From positions 14,406,772-14,470,771 of the forward strand of contig NC_061070.1 of assembly GCF_021917145.1 (NCBI RefSeq): DNA of 64,000 nt. The letters run 5' to 3'. A program made the translations under genes and the position numbers. The notes under the pieces were generated by a model. It was not told where the DNA came from, did no database searches, and saw nothing but the letters and a program-made list of their open reading frames with translations. This DNA comes from Hypomesus transpacificus. Taxonomy: Eukaryota; Chordata; Actinopteri; Osmeriformes; Osmeridae. Of the stretch, positions 42,401-53,702 are shown in pieces; the first letter of the stretch is position 1, and every line of letters starts with the position of its first letter.

Positions 42401-45400
42401 CGACTCGCAAAAAAAACACTGTGCGTTAGAGGAGGCCAGACCAGCTTCCACGGACCCAGCCATTGTGGAGCCACTTACAGAGTCCAGGTCTGGGATGCTC
42501 AGGTCATCTAGGTCGGACACGATGCTGCCCCGCCGGTTGGAGCGGCTGAAATAGTCAGCGGCCGTCTCACTGATGTCTGAGAAGTCAGACGACTGACCGG
42601 CAGATCAGAGCAGAGGGCACAGGGACGGAGACGAGAGAGACATTCAGTAAGGACAGTGACAGACGACAGGACAGATCAGAAGGACAACACGGAGGAGGAG
42701 CGTGTGGGATAAGTAGTGTCGAGAGACGTAGTAATGGAGTGACAGAAGAGGATTCTGGGTAGTGTTAAATGTCAGAGGGTGCCAGCCCAGGAGCTCACCA
42801 CGCTGTCCCTCCTGCCTCGGTTGAAGCGGTCCTGGGACACGGTGCTGACGGTGTCGTCATCAGAGGAGGACTGGCAGGGAGGGCCACACACGCGTCAACA
42901 CGCGCCAACACACAGTGAGGACGCATTCTTAGTAAGAGGAAAGTCCACATGCACAGGACAAGGCACGCCCTCACCGATATAGTTCTCTAGCAGCACTTTC
43001 TGCCAACGGATTATTGAATTACTGGACTAACCATGAGTTTCCAAATACAGCAGCACCATGCAATTATCTGATCCAAGAAAGTCACCAGAATAGCCCTACA
43101 TCTGTAACTTAAAACACAGCATTGATGGAACCCTGTAAACTGCCTCACACACACTTAAATAAATCAAGACAGGATACTGCTGTACAGTCAACTAGTGGCT
43201 TACTACTATGTGCTACTGTATCCCTAAGTGAAGAGGGGAGGTTGTTAGGGAGAAGGGGTAACATTTTAGTAATGGCTGTGTGATTGAAGTTAGCTGATGA
43301 CATGCAGAATGGGGTGCATTGGTTTGGGGTATGGAGATCTCACCGCGGGGCTGCTGCGGGTGGAGCTAGCTCCAGAGGAGTACCAGCTGCACTCAGAGGG
43401 CTGCAGAGTGGAATGGGACAGACAGATTGTTGACATGGGGACAGAGAGCAGACAGGCCACACACACACACACACACAACACAGTGGGCTGCTGCTGCTGT
43501 TGTTGGCTTTGCCACATGGTGACATCATTTCCCACTGTTCCAGCAAACACTATGAACACTTACAGCTTTGGTACTGTGAGAGCCATAGAGACCAGGGTCG
43601 TCATGTATAGAGGCCTGAAGACACAAGGGGAAGAGAATCCACAACTCAGCATAGCACGCACAGGGAGGCATCCCAGTCAGTCAGTCAGTCAGTCAGTGAG
43701 TGTGACAAGCTCAGCAGCATGTGATGACACAAGATGTGTCTTCCTCAGACTGACTGAACATGACGTGAACTGACAAGATCCATCTCCATCCTCAGACTAT
43801 TTCTTGTATCATGCCATTTCTCTTACTACTCTGGGCTGTTTTGTCTTATCCAATGTCCAGAGCATATTCTTGGCTCCACCAAGTGCCGACTTAGACCTAA
43901 ATATAGCTTTCCCAGGAAGCCTCTGGCCATCCAATCACATACATCCATGGGGACCTGGACTACACTGAAGGTGGAGTGAAGGCACGCAGAAAGAGGGGTG
44001 CTGGTGAGTATAACTGACCATGCTGTAGCTGCGCACCAGCCCCGAACCAGTAGTGGTGGAGGCCGAGGATGTGGCCTGTAGCGGAAGGAAGGAAGGAATG
44101 AAGGGAGGAAGGGAGAGGGATAAAGGAGGAGTGAAGGACAGTTAAAGGACAACCACAGCCACAACGAGGTGGAGGTGTGGGTGTTGCAAGAAGCCCTGTA
44201 TCTTGCATATCATGTAAAGCCTGTTACTCTGAGTGATCTTGGGGCCTTGAACACCAGAAGAGGCCAGTGATGGGAAGGTAGTGGTGCTGGGAAGGGAAGG
44301 GAGCCTGTTCCTGATGTCTGGACAGAGTTGGTTAGATAAGAGTAGACACTTTGCATGTGTCCAGCTAATCATAACCATGCCTACAATTTGTATATCAGGA
44401 TCCTTCCACAGAATGCCTGTTATCGTAACCTGACACAATGGAGTAAAATGCAGACTGTATGGGAGTATAGTTTCTAAACTGCTGTACAAACATAGTTGGT
44501 AGAGCAGGTAAATGGAAGGAATCACTGTGCTTACTCACTAAGCTTCCAGGCCAAAGCCCTCATTGTAGTTAACAATTCACAAAGGGATCTTCTCAAATGG
44601 GGTTTACACCTCCAATAAACTTGAGCTCAGATAAGAATTTGGCTCCTTAACTAGTTTCAGTTCAACAGTAACTTGTCATAACTCTGTTTGAATGAGAGCA
44701 GGGGAGAAAGAGAGGGAGAGAGAGAGGGGAGAGAGACACCAACCCGAGGCTGATAGGAGGAAGTAGAGGGAGGAGGCTTGATGCTCTGCAGACTGCTGTA
44801 GTTCCTCTGATCATGGTAGAGCCCAGTCTGGAGGGGGGACATGGCATCACGACCACACACAATAAGAAAGATGGCAACACACTTGACACAGAGCAGCTTA
44901 AACTGTGTGGTGAAAACGGTGTACGTCTTCCCTGATTTCAGGGTCTAGAACAACTGACCAGCAGGTCCTTCCTGGAGCTGCTGGATGCCGGAGCCTTCTT
45001 ATAGCCTTGCAGGTCATTGTACACAGAGCTCTGGGAGTCCCACAATACACAGAAACACCAGAAGCACAAAAAGACACCAACATTATGGGCCCGTCTATGG
45101 ACAAACACACAGCTGAGACCGAAACTGTCCAGTATCTGTATGCATATGCATGCCATCACACAAGTGGACTACGTACAGTGGAGCGGGAGCTCTTGAGGGA
45201 GGAGCTACTGTTCTTGAGGGAGGAGCTACTGTTCTTGAGGGAGGAGCTACTGTTCTTGAGGGAGGAGCTACTATTCCTGAGGGAGGAGCTACTGGCGAGA
45301 ATGTCAGACTGAGGAAAGAACAGGATTCGTGGGAATTACGACGATAGAAGACGGTCATGCTGTGAGTCAGTGTGCACAACAATTATAGTATATAAGAACT

Positions 45401-48400
45401 TCAAGCCAAAGTTAATAAACTAGTATAGTACTGTTTTTACACCTCATAAGTCTATTTCTAGACTACAGCACCTATGAAACATATCAAATATGTGTTATAT
45501 TTATGTGAACTATTTATAATATGCAATAGCCTAGCGTCATCCCAATGCCCTGCTCTGAATACACCAGTCTAATATAGTCAATAAACATTTATCATCAAAA
45601 AACACACACGCTGGCACATGCGCGCGCACACGTACTGCCAAGTCTCTTCTACGAGAAGTGCTTGCCCGGCTATTGTAAGAACTGCCCAGGTCTCTCAATG
45701 TGGAGCTTGTGGACTTGAAAACCAGGAAAAAAACATCAAATTACCCACAGGAGTCATGGACATTTCAGTGCCAACAGTTAGGCCTTTAAAAAGCACCTAC
45801 TACAGCAAGCCAAAAGTGGGCATGTTGTCATCAGACAGAGCTGTGTACACACCCTATAGCTTGCAGTGCTGCGGACTGACAGGGTATCATCCTCCAGCCC
45901 CTGCTCATGTCAAGAAGGAGAAACAAAAAGGAGCAAACAGAACACCAGGTCAAGAGAGAAAAGCGTGGATGAGAGAGGGATAGGATAGAGAGAGAATGGG
46001 GGGGGGGGGGTTACGGACCCGACGATGATGGCTGCTGGATCTACTGCTCGAGCCAGAGTGCCTGGCCTTGTCTGCGTCAGCCTGGAGAACGGGAATGGAG
46101 GAACAGGAAAGGGTAGGAGGTGATACACCACCATAGTCACAGCAACGCACAATCAAACATCCCGCCAACACACTCTGTGGTTCAAACACAACCGACCACA
46201 TACACCTGGACACACCGTGCTTCACCTAACCATGTAATTCCTTTGAAGAATTTGTCAAACTAGTCAACTGTTTGCAAAAAAGGCATGTGCACAAAAATGT
46301 AAGTATATCATGTTAATTGAACATACTCTAAATACCATGATGCAAAAATCTAATTATTGTTATAAACAATAAAACGCTGAGTTGGTTAAAATAATTAATA
46401 AACCGCCGAGATACATAACACTAAGTTTCCGTAGGCCTATTTATGGCAAAAGGTCAAGTCCCAGGCCAAAAAACACAGTCACAGATTAAGGTGTCTCCAA
46501 AGCAAATACATTGAACCAACATTTTTCTGAAGTGAGGTCACAACAGTCCAATAAGGGAGCTACACACCACAGCACACACCAGGCTGTAAGTTAGTGTGCT
46601 GAGCGAGAGAGTGAGAGAGAGGAAGAGTGAGAAAGAGAGAGGGAAAGAGAGACCCATGCAGTCTGATGTGGTCTACAGTACTGTACCATCCACTGGTGGA
46701 TCGACCCCCATTTCTTGCTGGTTGAGTGGTGAGAGAGCTGAACATTGGGAGGGAGGGAGAGTGGGAGTACCACAGAAAACACACAGACACACACTCTTAT
46801 CAGAGGCCACTGTGACGATGAGGCACGTAGGTAGGTATTGAAACGCCCCGTATTAGTATAGGAAGAGAGACAGTAGAAGGGAGGACAGCTTTCTTCTTTC
46901 AAATGTGATTATCCAGCCGAGTGTGTACAATGGTGTCAAAGGGGGGCTATATGGAGTCTGCGTTAGACCCATGAACGCAGCACTTGAGCAGGCACTGAGG
47001 AAGGAACAATCCCTCATCAAAACATGACAAGTGGCATGATGAAGTGGATAAATGACGGACACCTTTCCAATTTGTCTGGGAAGACTCCAGTTCATGATTC
47101 CCTGTGGGGTTTGCTGTAGTTTGGTAGACATGAGAAGTGGTACACATCTTATACCTCTTTCTGTTGCCGCTCCAGTTCCCTCATTCTGATATCCCTAGCT
47201 TCGGCGCGTGCTGCCCTCTTTGCTGCCAGCCTGGCCTCCGCCTGTGGAACACAAAACACACACAGTCGTTAGGAGTGAACGCCAAATGGCAGGTACTGTG
47301 CCCAGGGGACACACCCGACGTGTGAGAGGAACAAAAACATAACCAAGAGGACGGAAATCCAACACACAATGGCACTTTTATACTTGAAGTTACAGATTGA
47401 CATCATTGTTCATAGGAAAAAGGAGGGAGCGGTTTATGTAACGCAGTGGGATGTTTACTTTAGCTGAACACAAGCACTCAAAATTGGCCTTAAACTGTCT
47501 GGAATCTGAACCCGAGGCACTTTACAACTGAGGATGAGAGGCAAGGCATGTGTTGGCTTAAAAGTAACATTACAATTATGCTAAGAACATGTAAATCTTA
47601 CAGCTGACATCACACATCAAACTGAATACCATGTGCACCACTTGGCTGTTGCTATGTAAACATGGGGTTGTCTGCACCATAATGGAGACCAGTTCAAAAC
47701 AAATCAACAGACCCAAATGAGATGAATGACACTGGTGGGTGACCTATGGTTAAGTCTGCTGTGGGACAGAGCTACTGCACATCTTGGACTGGTTGACCAC
47801 TTTACCCATGAGTCACAGCTCATTAATACTGTTCTGTGGGAGTTCTTGGGATTCCATATCACCAACAACATGTGCTAACCATCAGTTTCAGGAAGGCTAA
47901 TTTAAGGATCTTAAAAGACAGAGACGTCAGTGGTGAACAAACATTCTGACACAGAGGAAACGGAATATAAACCGGCTTTAACTGAGTTAGTTTAGTTTTG
48001 ATACTTTTTAAACATTTGTCAACTTTTTTACATGTTGCTGCTAAGTGTGACTCATTTCATTCAATAAAAGGTGTTGGTAAATAAGGTATATAACTTAATG
48101 ACAGAACAGGATGGTAAATTATACATATGAACTTAGATGGAAAGTAGATGGTGAACAAAAAAAGCCACCAAATGAATACGTTTCCTATCAAAAGTACCAA
48201 TGTTCACTAGTCTAATATGATGTATCCCCAACAGAACGGAGTGTGAAATATGGGCTAATTTAGCTGGGTGCCTCAGCAGCAGTGGCTAATTTAAGCAGAC
48301 CGCACCTCCCCCAACACTCCCCTTAAGAGGAACATGACTGACACACACATACACACACACACACACACCTTCCAACTCCTGACTGGCAGGAATTAAACAA

Positions 48401-51333
48401 ACGGAATCATGCAACAACTTACAACAATAGCCCTCATTCCTAAATAGACAGGCCTCAGCCGTTTATCTCCCCCTATACACAGTGTCACTGCAAACACATA
48501 GTCAACATTCCAGTACATGCTTATCATGTAGTCAGAAAAGGCTGCCTTCTGGGTCTGCTCCTCTCCACAGTACAAAATAGCACTGCAGGGGGGAAAAAAG
48601 CCTTTTGTTGTGCAAACATGCATGCAATGTCCCTCCTGTTCCTAACTGATTATATCTTGGGTGTTGCTGCCTGTACCTCCCGGCCTTGTATCTGTCAGAC
48701 GTCATGACCAGCCCTGTGAGGGCTGTCGCTATCATTAGTAAACAGAGGTTGTGTGTGTGTGTGAGACCTGTCAACGTTGTTATTGGTTGATTCCTGGTCA
48801 ATGAGGGAGAAAAGGTACCATGAGCCAAGGAAACCTTGAGGGGTTAAAGGAAGCACGTAAAAAGAGATCCTCTTCAGGTCAAATATCAGCATACCTCCCC
48901 CGTATACATGCATGGACACGTCACTAACTGAGGCAGACTGAGGCAGACAAAGTTTACTGATGTAGTGAAGATAAAACTATTTCAAATGTATACGACCCTG
49001 TACAATGCTGATCAAGGTCACTATAAATCAGGTAAACTTATGACTGTGAAACCATAGTCTAACCAATGACAAACTTTCTATAATATCTAATAGGGCGTCG
49101 GCGGTAGGATTATAACTTAGATGTAGATTTGACATTGGCTTTGTTTGCCCATTGAGATCGAGTGGGAGCATGTGGAGACACACATCCACAGGCTAGCCCC
49201 TGTGCTCTGCACCTGTTGGTCCGTCTGACAGAATGACCTGCACAGCAGCACAGCTGAGGTCTGTGTCTCTGGCCTATCTATAGCCGTGCCCGCCCAGCCC
49301 CAGGCCTCCAGCAGGGCCCACATCATGAGACGAGAGGAGGGCAGGGGGAATCTGAGCAGGGAGGAGAAGTGCACTATCATACACACCTTCTACAGTCTCA
49401 TCATTATGGGTTGCGTCAAACTTACGTCTTACAACTTACACACGTCAAGGAACGAATCTTCTAGACCAGGCAAAGTGCGGTGTGTTGCAACATTACCTTA
49501 AATCATTTAGCAGACGCTCTTATCTAGAGCAACACCTTAAAACCTTTGTTTGATTTTATGAGCACAGTTAGAATCATAGTTTAACCAGCCATTTTTGCGT
49601 GTATCTATGCTGCATGATATATTAACATGAGGCAAATTATACTGTACAACAATCATTTTTGAAAATAAGGTGTGAAATAGTTATAATTAAAATTATTAAA
49701 ATACATACAAACGTGTTTATTGTGGTTGTTTTATTCAATGAGGCCATGGCTACATGTCAACACACGTGCAAACATGTTTACGCAGCAGCAGTCCATAAAG
49801 CACTGATCACTTATTGACAATTTATTGACTGTAGCAGCATTAATGTCACCCATCTCTTAAGCTACCGGCTAGCCTCTATACAGTATAGAAACTAGGAAGT
49901 TTGCCTGTGCCATAGTCCTACTCGCAGCACAGCTATCATTAACCAGCATGGCATAGAAACAGCATGGACTATGAACTAGGGTGACTCGCCCCCCTGCTTC
50001 CACCCAATGTCCATTAATGTCAAAGTTAGCAACGTGACAGCCTTGGATCAGACATGCCCATATTCTCCCTCAGACCCAAAGCATTAGTAGTCAACTGTAT
50101 GTGAGGTGATCATCTAATGCTTGGCTGATGTCACGACTTGCAAGCAAGCTGCTGATATTTAGTGACTGTCTGCCCAGTAATGCAAGTGGCCTCCAAAATG
50201 GGCTGGAGAAAGTGCAGGCTCAAATTCACAGTCCCTCTCAGCAGTGCTCTGTGCAAAGCACAGGTTGGCTGGCTCTCCTTCCCAGGCAGGCACAGTTGCC
50301 ATGTGGCTGAGGGAGACTGCTGCTTTAGAGCTTTGTCTGGGAGGGTGGTGATGTGTGACAGGTTGGAGATTGGCCTTGTGAACTTAATTGACTGAGTGAC
50401 AAACTGCACACAGGCTCTGCCTCTGTTTGCATGTTTCATTCAGTCAAGAAAGACTGTGATTCATTTAGGACCTGGCTGGGTGGGTCAGATGACTCATGTT
50501 TCTATGACAGGCTTGCATGACTATAAAGAGAGAAAATGTAGCCTTGTGCATTTGGGTAGTGCCGTGAGGCTCTCTGCAGACTACACAGGGCTCAGACACA
50601 ACAAGTCTAACTACTAAATCAAATCATACATTTTATGAGGTCTTTACTTCTAAAGAAAATGAACACATCTTCCTTTTTTGTTAAGAATTAACGTGAAATT
50701 AGTCAGAAGTTTCCCTTCTGTAAATATTCTTGAGCTTTACGTTAGGCTTCCCTTTTGGTCTAGTATAAAGAACCACACAGGAATGAAAACTGTAGCAGTG
50801 AGAAAATGGAATAATCCCAGGACAAGTCAATGCAGGCCAGGCTGTCTGATTCTCTCCTCTGCCCTCCATTTTACTAAATAGCTACAAGTCAAACCTTCTG
50901 CAACCCAAACCAGCTGTCTCTACACGCTGCAGCTGAGACATGATTTGACTGGTGGAACCTGTAGATCCACATAGCTCTGCTTTGTATGAAATGGGCCTAT
51001 GTGTGAACATGTGTCAGTGTATGCCTCGGAGGGCTGTTTGCTGCATTAACCTCTATTGGTCTTCAGCCCTGTAAATATGAGCTTATCCAAACACTTAAAA
51101 CTGTCAAATCAAGATGGCTTGTGGCTGAAATCGTAATATGTTCATTATTTTGATCTTTTTTGACTGTAATCTGGACGATATAGGTCAACGCTGTAAAAGA
51201 TACATCAAAAGTGAACACAGAGAGGGTTGTGCAGTTAACTTACCTCACGGGCAATGCTACTCAAAGCCTCATCTTCTGCTGAGAACCGGTCCTTGATAGG
51301 GGCACGCTTTCTACCAGACCCTGGTGTCCCCAT
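36485..51333 (-). CDS. lrrfip2: LRRFIP2, flightless-interacting coiled-coil protein
   Basis: A cytosolic adaptor that binds Flightless-I and MyD88 and acts in Wnt and Toll-like receptor signalling. About 25 coding exons. The first, 51245-51333, reads [20 protein letters not shown]; the second, near 47154-47241, [15 protein letters not shown]. Ser-rich cassette exons follow at about 46018 ([15 protein letters not shown]), 45177-45308 (repeat exon), 44740 ([16 protein letters not shown]), 42800 ([19 protein letters not shown]) and 42478 ([15 protein letters not shown]). The coiled coil begins near 41093 ([20 protein letters not shown]) and ends at the stop, 36485-36487, with [17 protein letters not shown]. 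Exons 39609-39701 and 38157-38258 both open with LERQK and appear to be alternative coiled-coil modules. An untranslated exon lies near 52575-52700. The mlh1-lrrfip2 tail-to-tail pair is conserved with human 3p22.2. Some exon edges are approximate. Confidence 0.94.
38461..38481. repeat. (CA)n microsatellite
   Basis: About ten CA dinucleotides in an lrrfip2 intron. Confidence 0.9.
43458..43478. repeat. (CA)n microsatellite
   Basis: About ten CA dinucleotides in an lrrfip2 intron. Confidence 0.85.
43675..43699. repeat. (CAGT)n tetranucleotide repeat
   Basis: About six copies of CAGT in an lrrfip2 intron between cassette exons. Confidence 0.85.
45177..45308 (-). repeat. lrrfip2 cassette exon built of a 24-bp coding minisatellite
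   Basis: This exon is 132 bp (44 codons) with acceptor TTTCCTCAG| and donor CACT|GTACGT. It reads [12 protein letters not shown], then repeats of SSSSLKNS, ending [11 protein letters not shown]. The plus-strand block GAGGGAGGAGCTACT recurs five times at 24-bp spacing from about 45192 to 45294. Because the unit is eight codons, gain or loss of units stays in frame. Confidence 0.85.
48340..48369. repeat. (CA)n microsatellite
   Basis: ACACAC run interrupted by one T in the large lrrfip2 intron. Confidence 0.8.
49502..49535 (-). repeat. SINE-tail-like fragment
   Basis: ATCATTTAGCAGACGCTCTT is the reverse complement of the 3' tail seen in the SINE at 29440-29635. Only this short piece is recognisable. 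It lies in the lrrfip2 first coding intron. Confidence 0.55.
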
Positions 51334-53702
51334 GACTTCAGCACAACCGCAACTCCACCAAGATGCTCAGGGGCAGACGACAGCAACGGGGCAGCAGGCT
51401 GATAATAAACAACAAGTAAGAAACAAATGATTCCTAAAAATTACATAGAGATATAACATTAGAAAATAGAGACACAATTCATGAATATGATTCTGGACTG
51501 TGGCGTGCATTTCTACAAACAGGCTAGTATCGTGGTCAGTCACTGATGTCTGGCTCCTAATAGACAGCATAAGATAAACACTTGAGGCTGACATAGGCCA
51601 GCTGTTACATTCAGTGCCTGACAGGCCCAGGGTACACTGACGTACCAGCAAAATATCACTGCAAAATTACAAGGAAAACCCAAGGGGTTGAGCATGGAAG
51701 AATGAAGATACTTTTTAAACTCAGTCACAGTTAAAAGTTTAAATAGAGATGGCTTTATTTGACTAGAAATTGAGTTTTCAAGGACACTGTCAATACTCTT
51801 AAACATACATTTATTGATATTTGTGAGAGAGAAAAACTCCACTGGATTATTCAATTGGCAAATTATAAAACAGAAAAACTATTGATAAGGAAGATTCAAC
51901 ATTATATTTGGAGGGCACACAACGCCTCAGGCAAAGCACTGAAGTTGGACTGGAACCAGTTTTCTTTCAACAACAAAAACTGTGTTCAGTATCGAATCCG
52001 ATCTCTGTCGGATCCAATCTCTGTCCATACTCTACGGATGTTTCTCACTGTAAGAGTGGCCAGAGCTGATCAAGGAATATTCATTTGAATGCACTGTCAG
52101 GTTGAGGAAGCGAGCAGAAAAGGTTCCAACCCAGCGATGATGGACTCGAGGCTTCTCTGTTCTCTTATTGTAGAGGACAAAACGCTCTATGCTGGTGTTA
52201 TTTCACATTAAAACTAATTGGTACTTAGTACTTGTTGGAATAAATATATAATGAACGTTAGCGAACAATAAGACATGCATGGTAGTGTTATGGTGAGAAA
52301 CGCCCCGGATTTGACACAGCCTTAACAACAGTTGGGACGAGTGCACTGCTGTCTGGGAAGCTAACGTTAGTTAGCTATCACAGTTAACTAGTAGACTGAC
52401 GCTGGTAAACCGTAGCGGTAAAGTTAGCATGTTCATATGCCCATTTTAATTAGCTAGCCTGTAATGCTAGCGAGGTCGAGCAGGCTTCGCATGTTTACTT
52501 TGGGATATGGAGCTGGATGAGCTAGTACTAGTAGCTAACACAAGCTAAAGCTAACGTAATATCACTGACCTTACCCTTCCTTTGGATAAAAAAAAAACTC
52601 TACAACGAAGTTTAGTCCAGAAGCGCCCTTTTGTTTGCTATTGTCCCAAATGAAGCACAGAGCAAAAAGGCCAGTCCTTGTTAATGTAGAAAGCTAGCCG
52701 GTAAGTCAGCTAGCTAACTAGGCGATTCCCAATGTGTGACAGCGCAAACTGACACTGCTCTTCACGTCACGCTTCCAATGAAATGTGTCTCCTCTTCGAA
52801 GCTTCCAATAGTGACCTCAATATTTCCAATAATGTGATTTATTGTTTTCTATGTTGTTTGGATAACTATAATAAAGGTTTCATTTTCACAACAGACTACA
52901 TTATTTCTCTTCAGCTGCAGCTGCCTTGTCCTTCTTTTTCCTCCACTCTCACTTTCCCTCCCCAGTGCCCTCTTTACCTAGTTTAGTCGGGGACTGGGAG
53001 TGATGTGTAAATTGAGAACGACTCTCCTTTTACTGAACCGTGTGGACTGAATCAGTTCTCTAACGATTCGGGCATGTTATTTATAAACATTCTATGAAAA
53101 CGAGTTATTCACTATAGCTTATATTTGGACTTTGCAGTGTAGATTTTTTGTTATTTGATGTTATTTATTATTATATTACTACAGCTTGTGTATTAATGCG
53201 CTAAACGAGTCATTCAAATTAATCATTCAAATCCAAAGATGGACCATCCCGACCTAGCCTGAATCGAACGGCTTCCAGGATCATTTTCTTACTGAATGTC
53301 AGAGAGGCTTCTTGTGAATAATCTTGTTTCATATATGCTTAGAATAATAACAAATTCTGTTCTGTTGGTTCTGACACTGCACCTGTGCGTGTCACGTTTT
53401 GTAGTAAAATAAGTAGTTTCATGTTCATGAGACTAATTATTTTACGTCATTGACTGGCAAACTCGCGAAAGCCGACCAGCGCCTTCAGCTGGAGTGGAGT
53501 GTGCTCTCCTCTTATCATTTCAGTCACTAACAAAAAAAAGGGTGATTTTTGGGTTACAAGCAACAAATGTGTTAATGAGAAGAAAAATATTTTATAGTCG
53601 GAATTTGTCAGAAATAATTCATTTCAAGACCATTTGATCGGAGGGATATTGTGACGACCTGGCAACCTTGTCTAGTCATCGGCGACCAGTTTGTTTTCCA
53701 AC
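51334..53702. promoter_or_regulatory. lrrfip2 5' leader and divergent upstream region shared with kifbp
   Basis: The lrrfip2 leader is spliced: an acceptor near 51402 and a donor near 52575 (minus-strand GGTAAGGTCAG) bracket an intron, with the first untranslated exon at about 52575-52700. Around 52320-52720 the sequence is rich in AGCTAGC/GTTAGC words, including the palindrome CTAACGTTAG at 52361-52370. The remaining kilobase to the kifbp start shows no exon. Open frames at 51540-52088 are not supported as genes. Confidence 0.5.

Noticed and set aside
43675-43699. Regular CAGT repeats considered as a CRISPR-like or regulatory array
   Set aside because: A simple tetranucleotide microsatellite in an intron with no spacers.
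53691-53702. Upstream TTG start for kifbp adding Phe-Ser-Asn
   Set aside because: The ATG at 53703 begins MATASS, the natural start for this family; a TTG start is not expected here.
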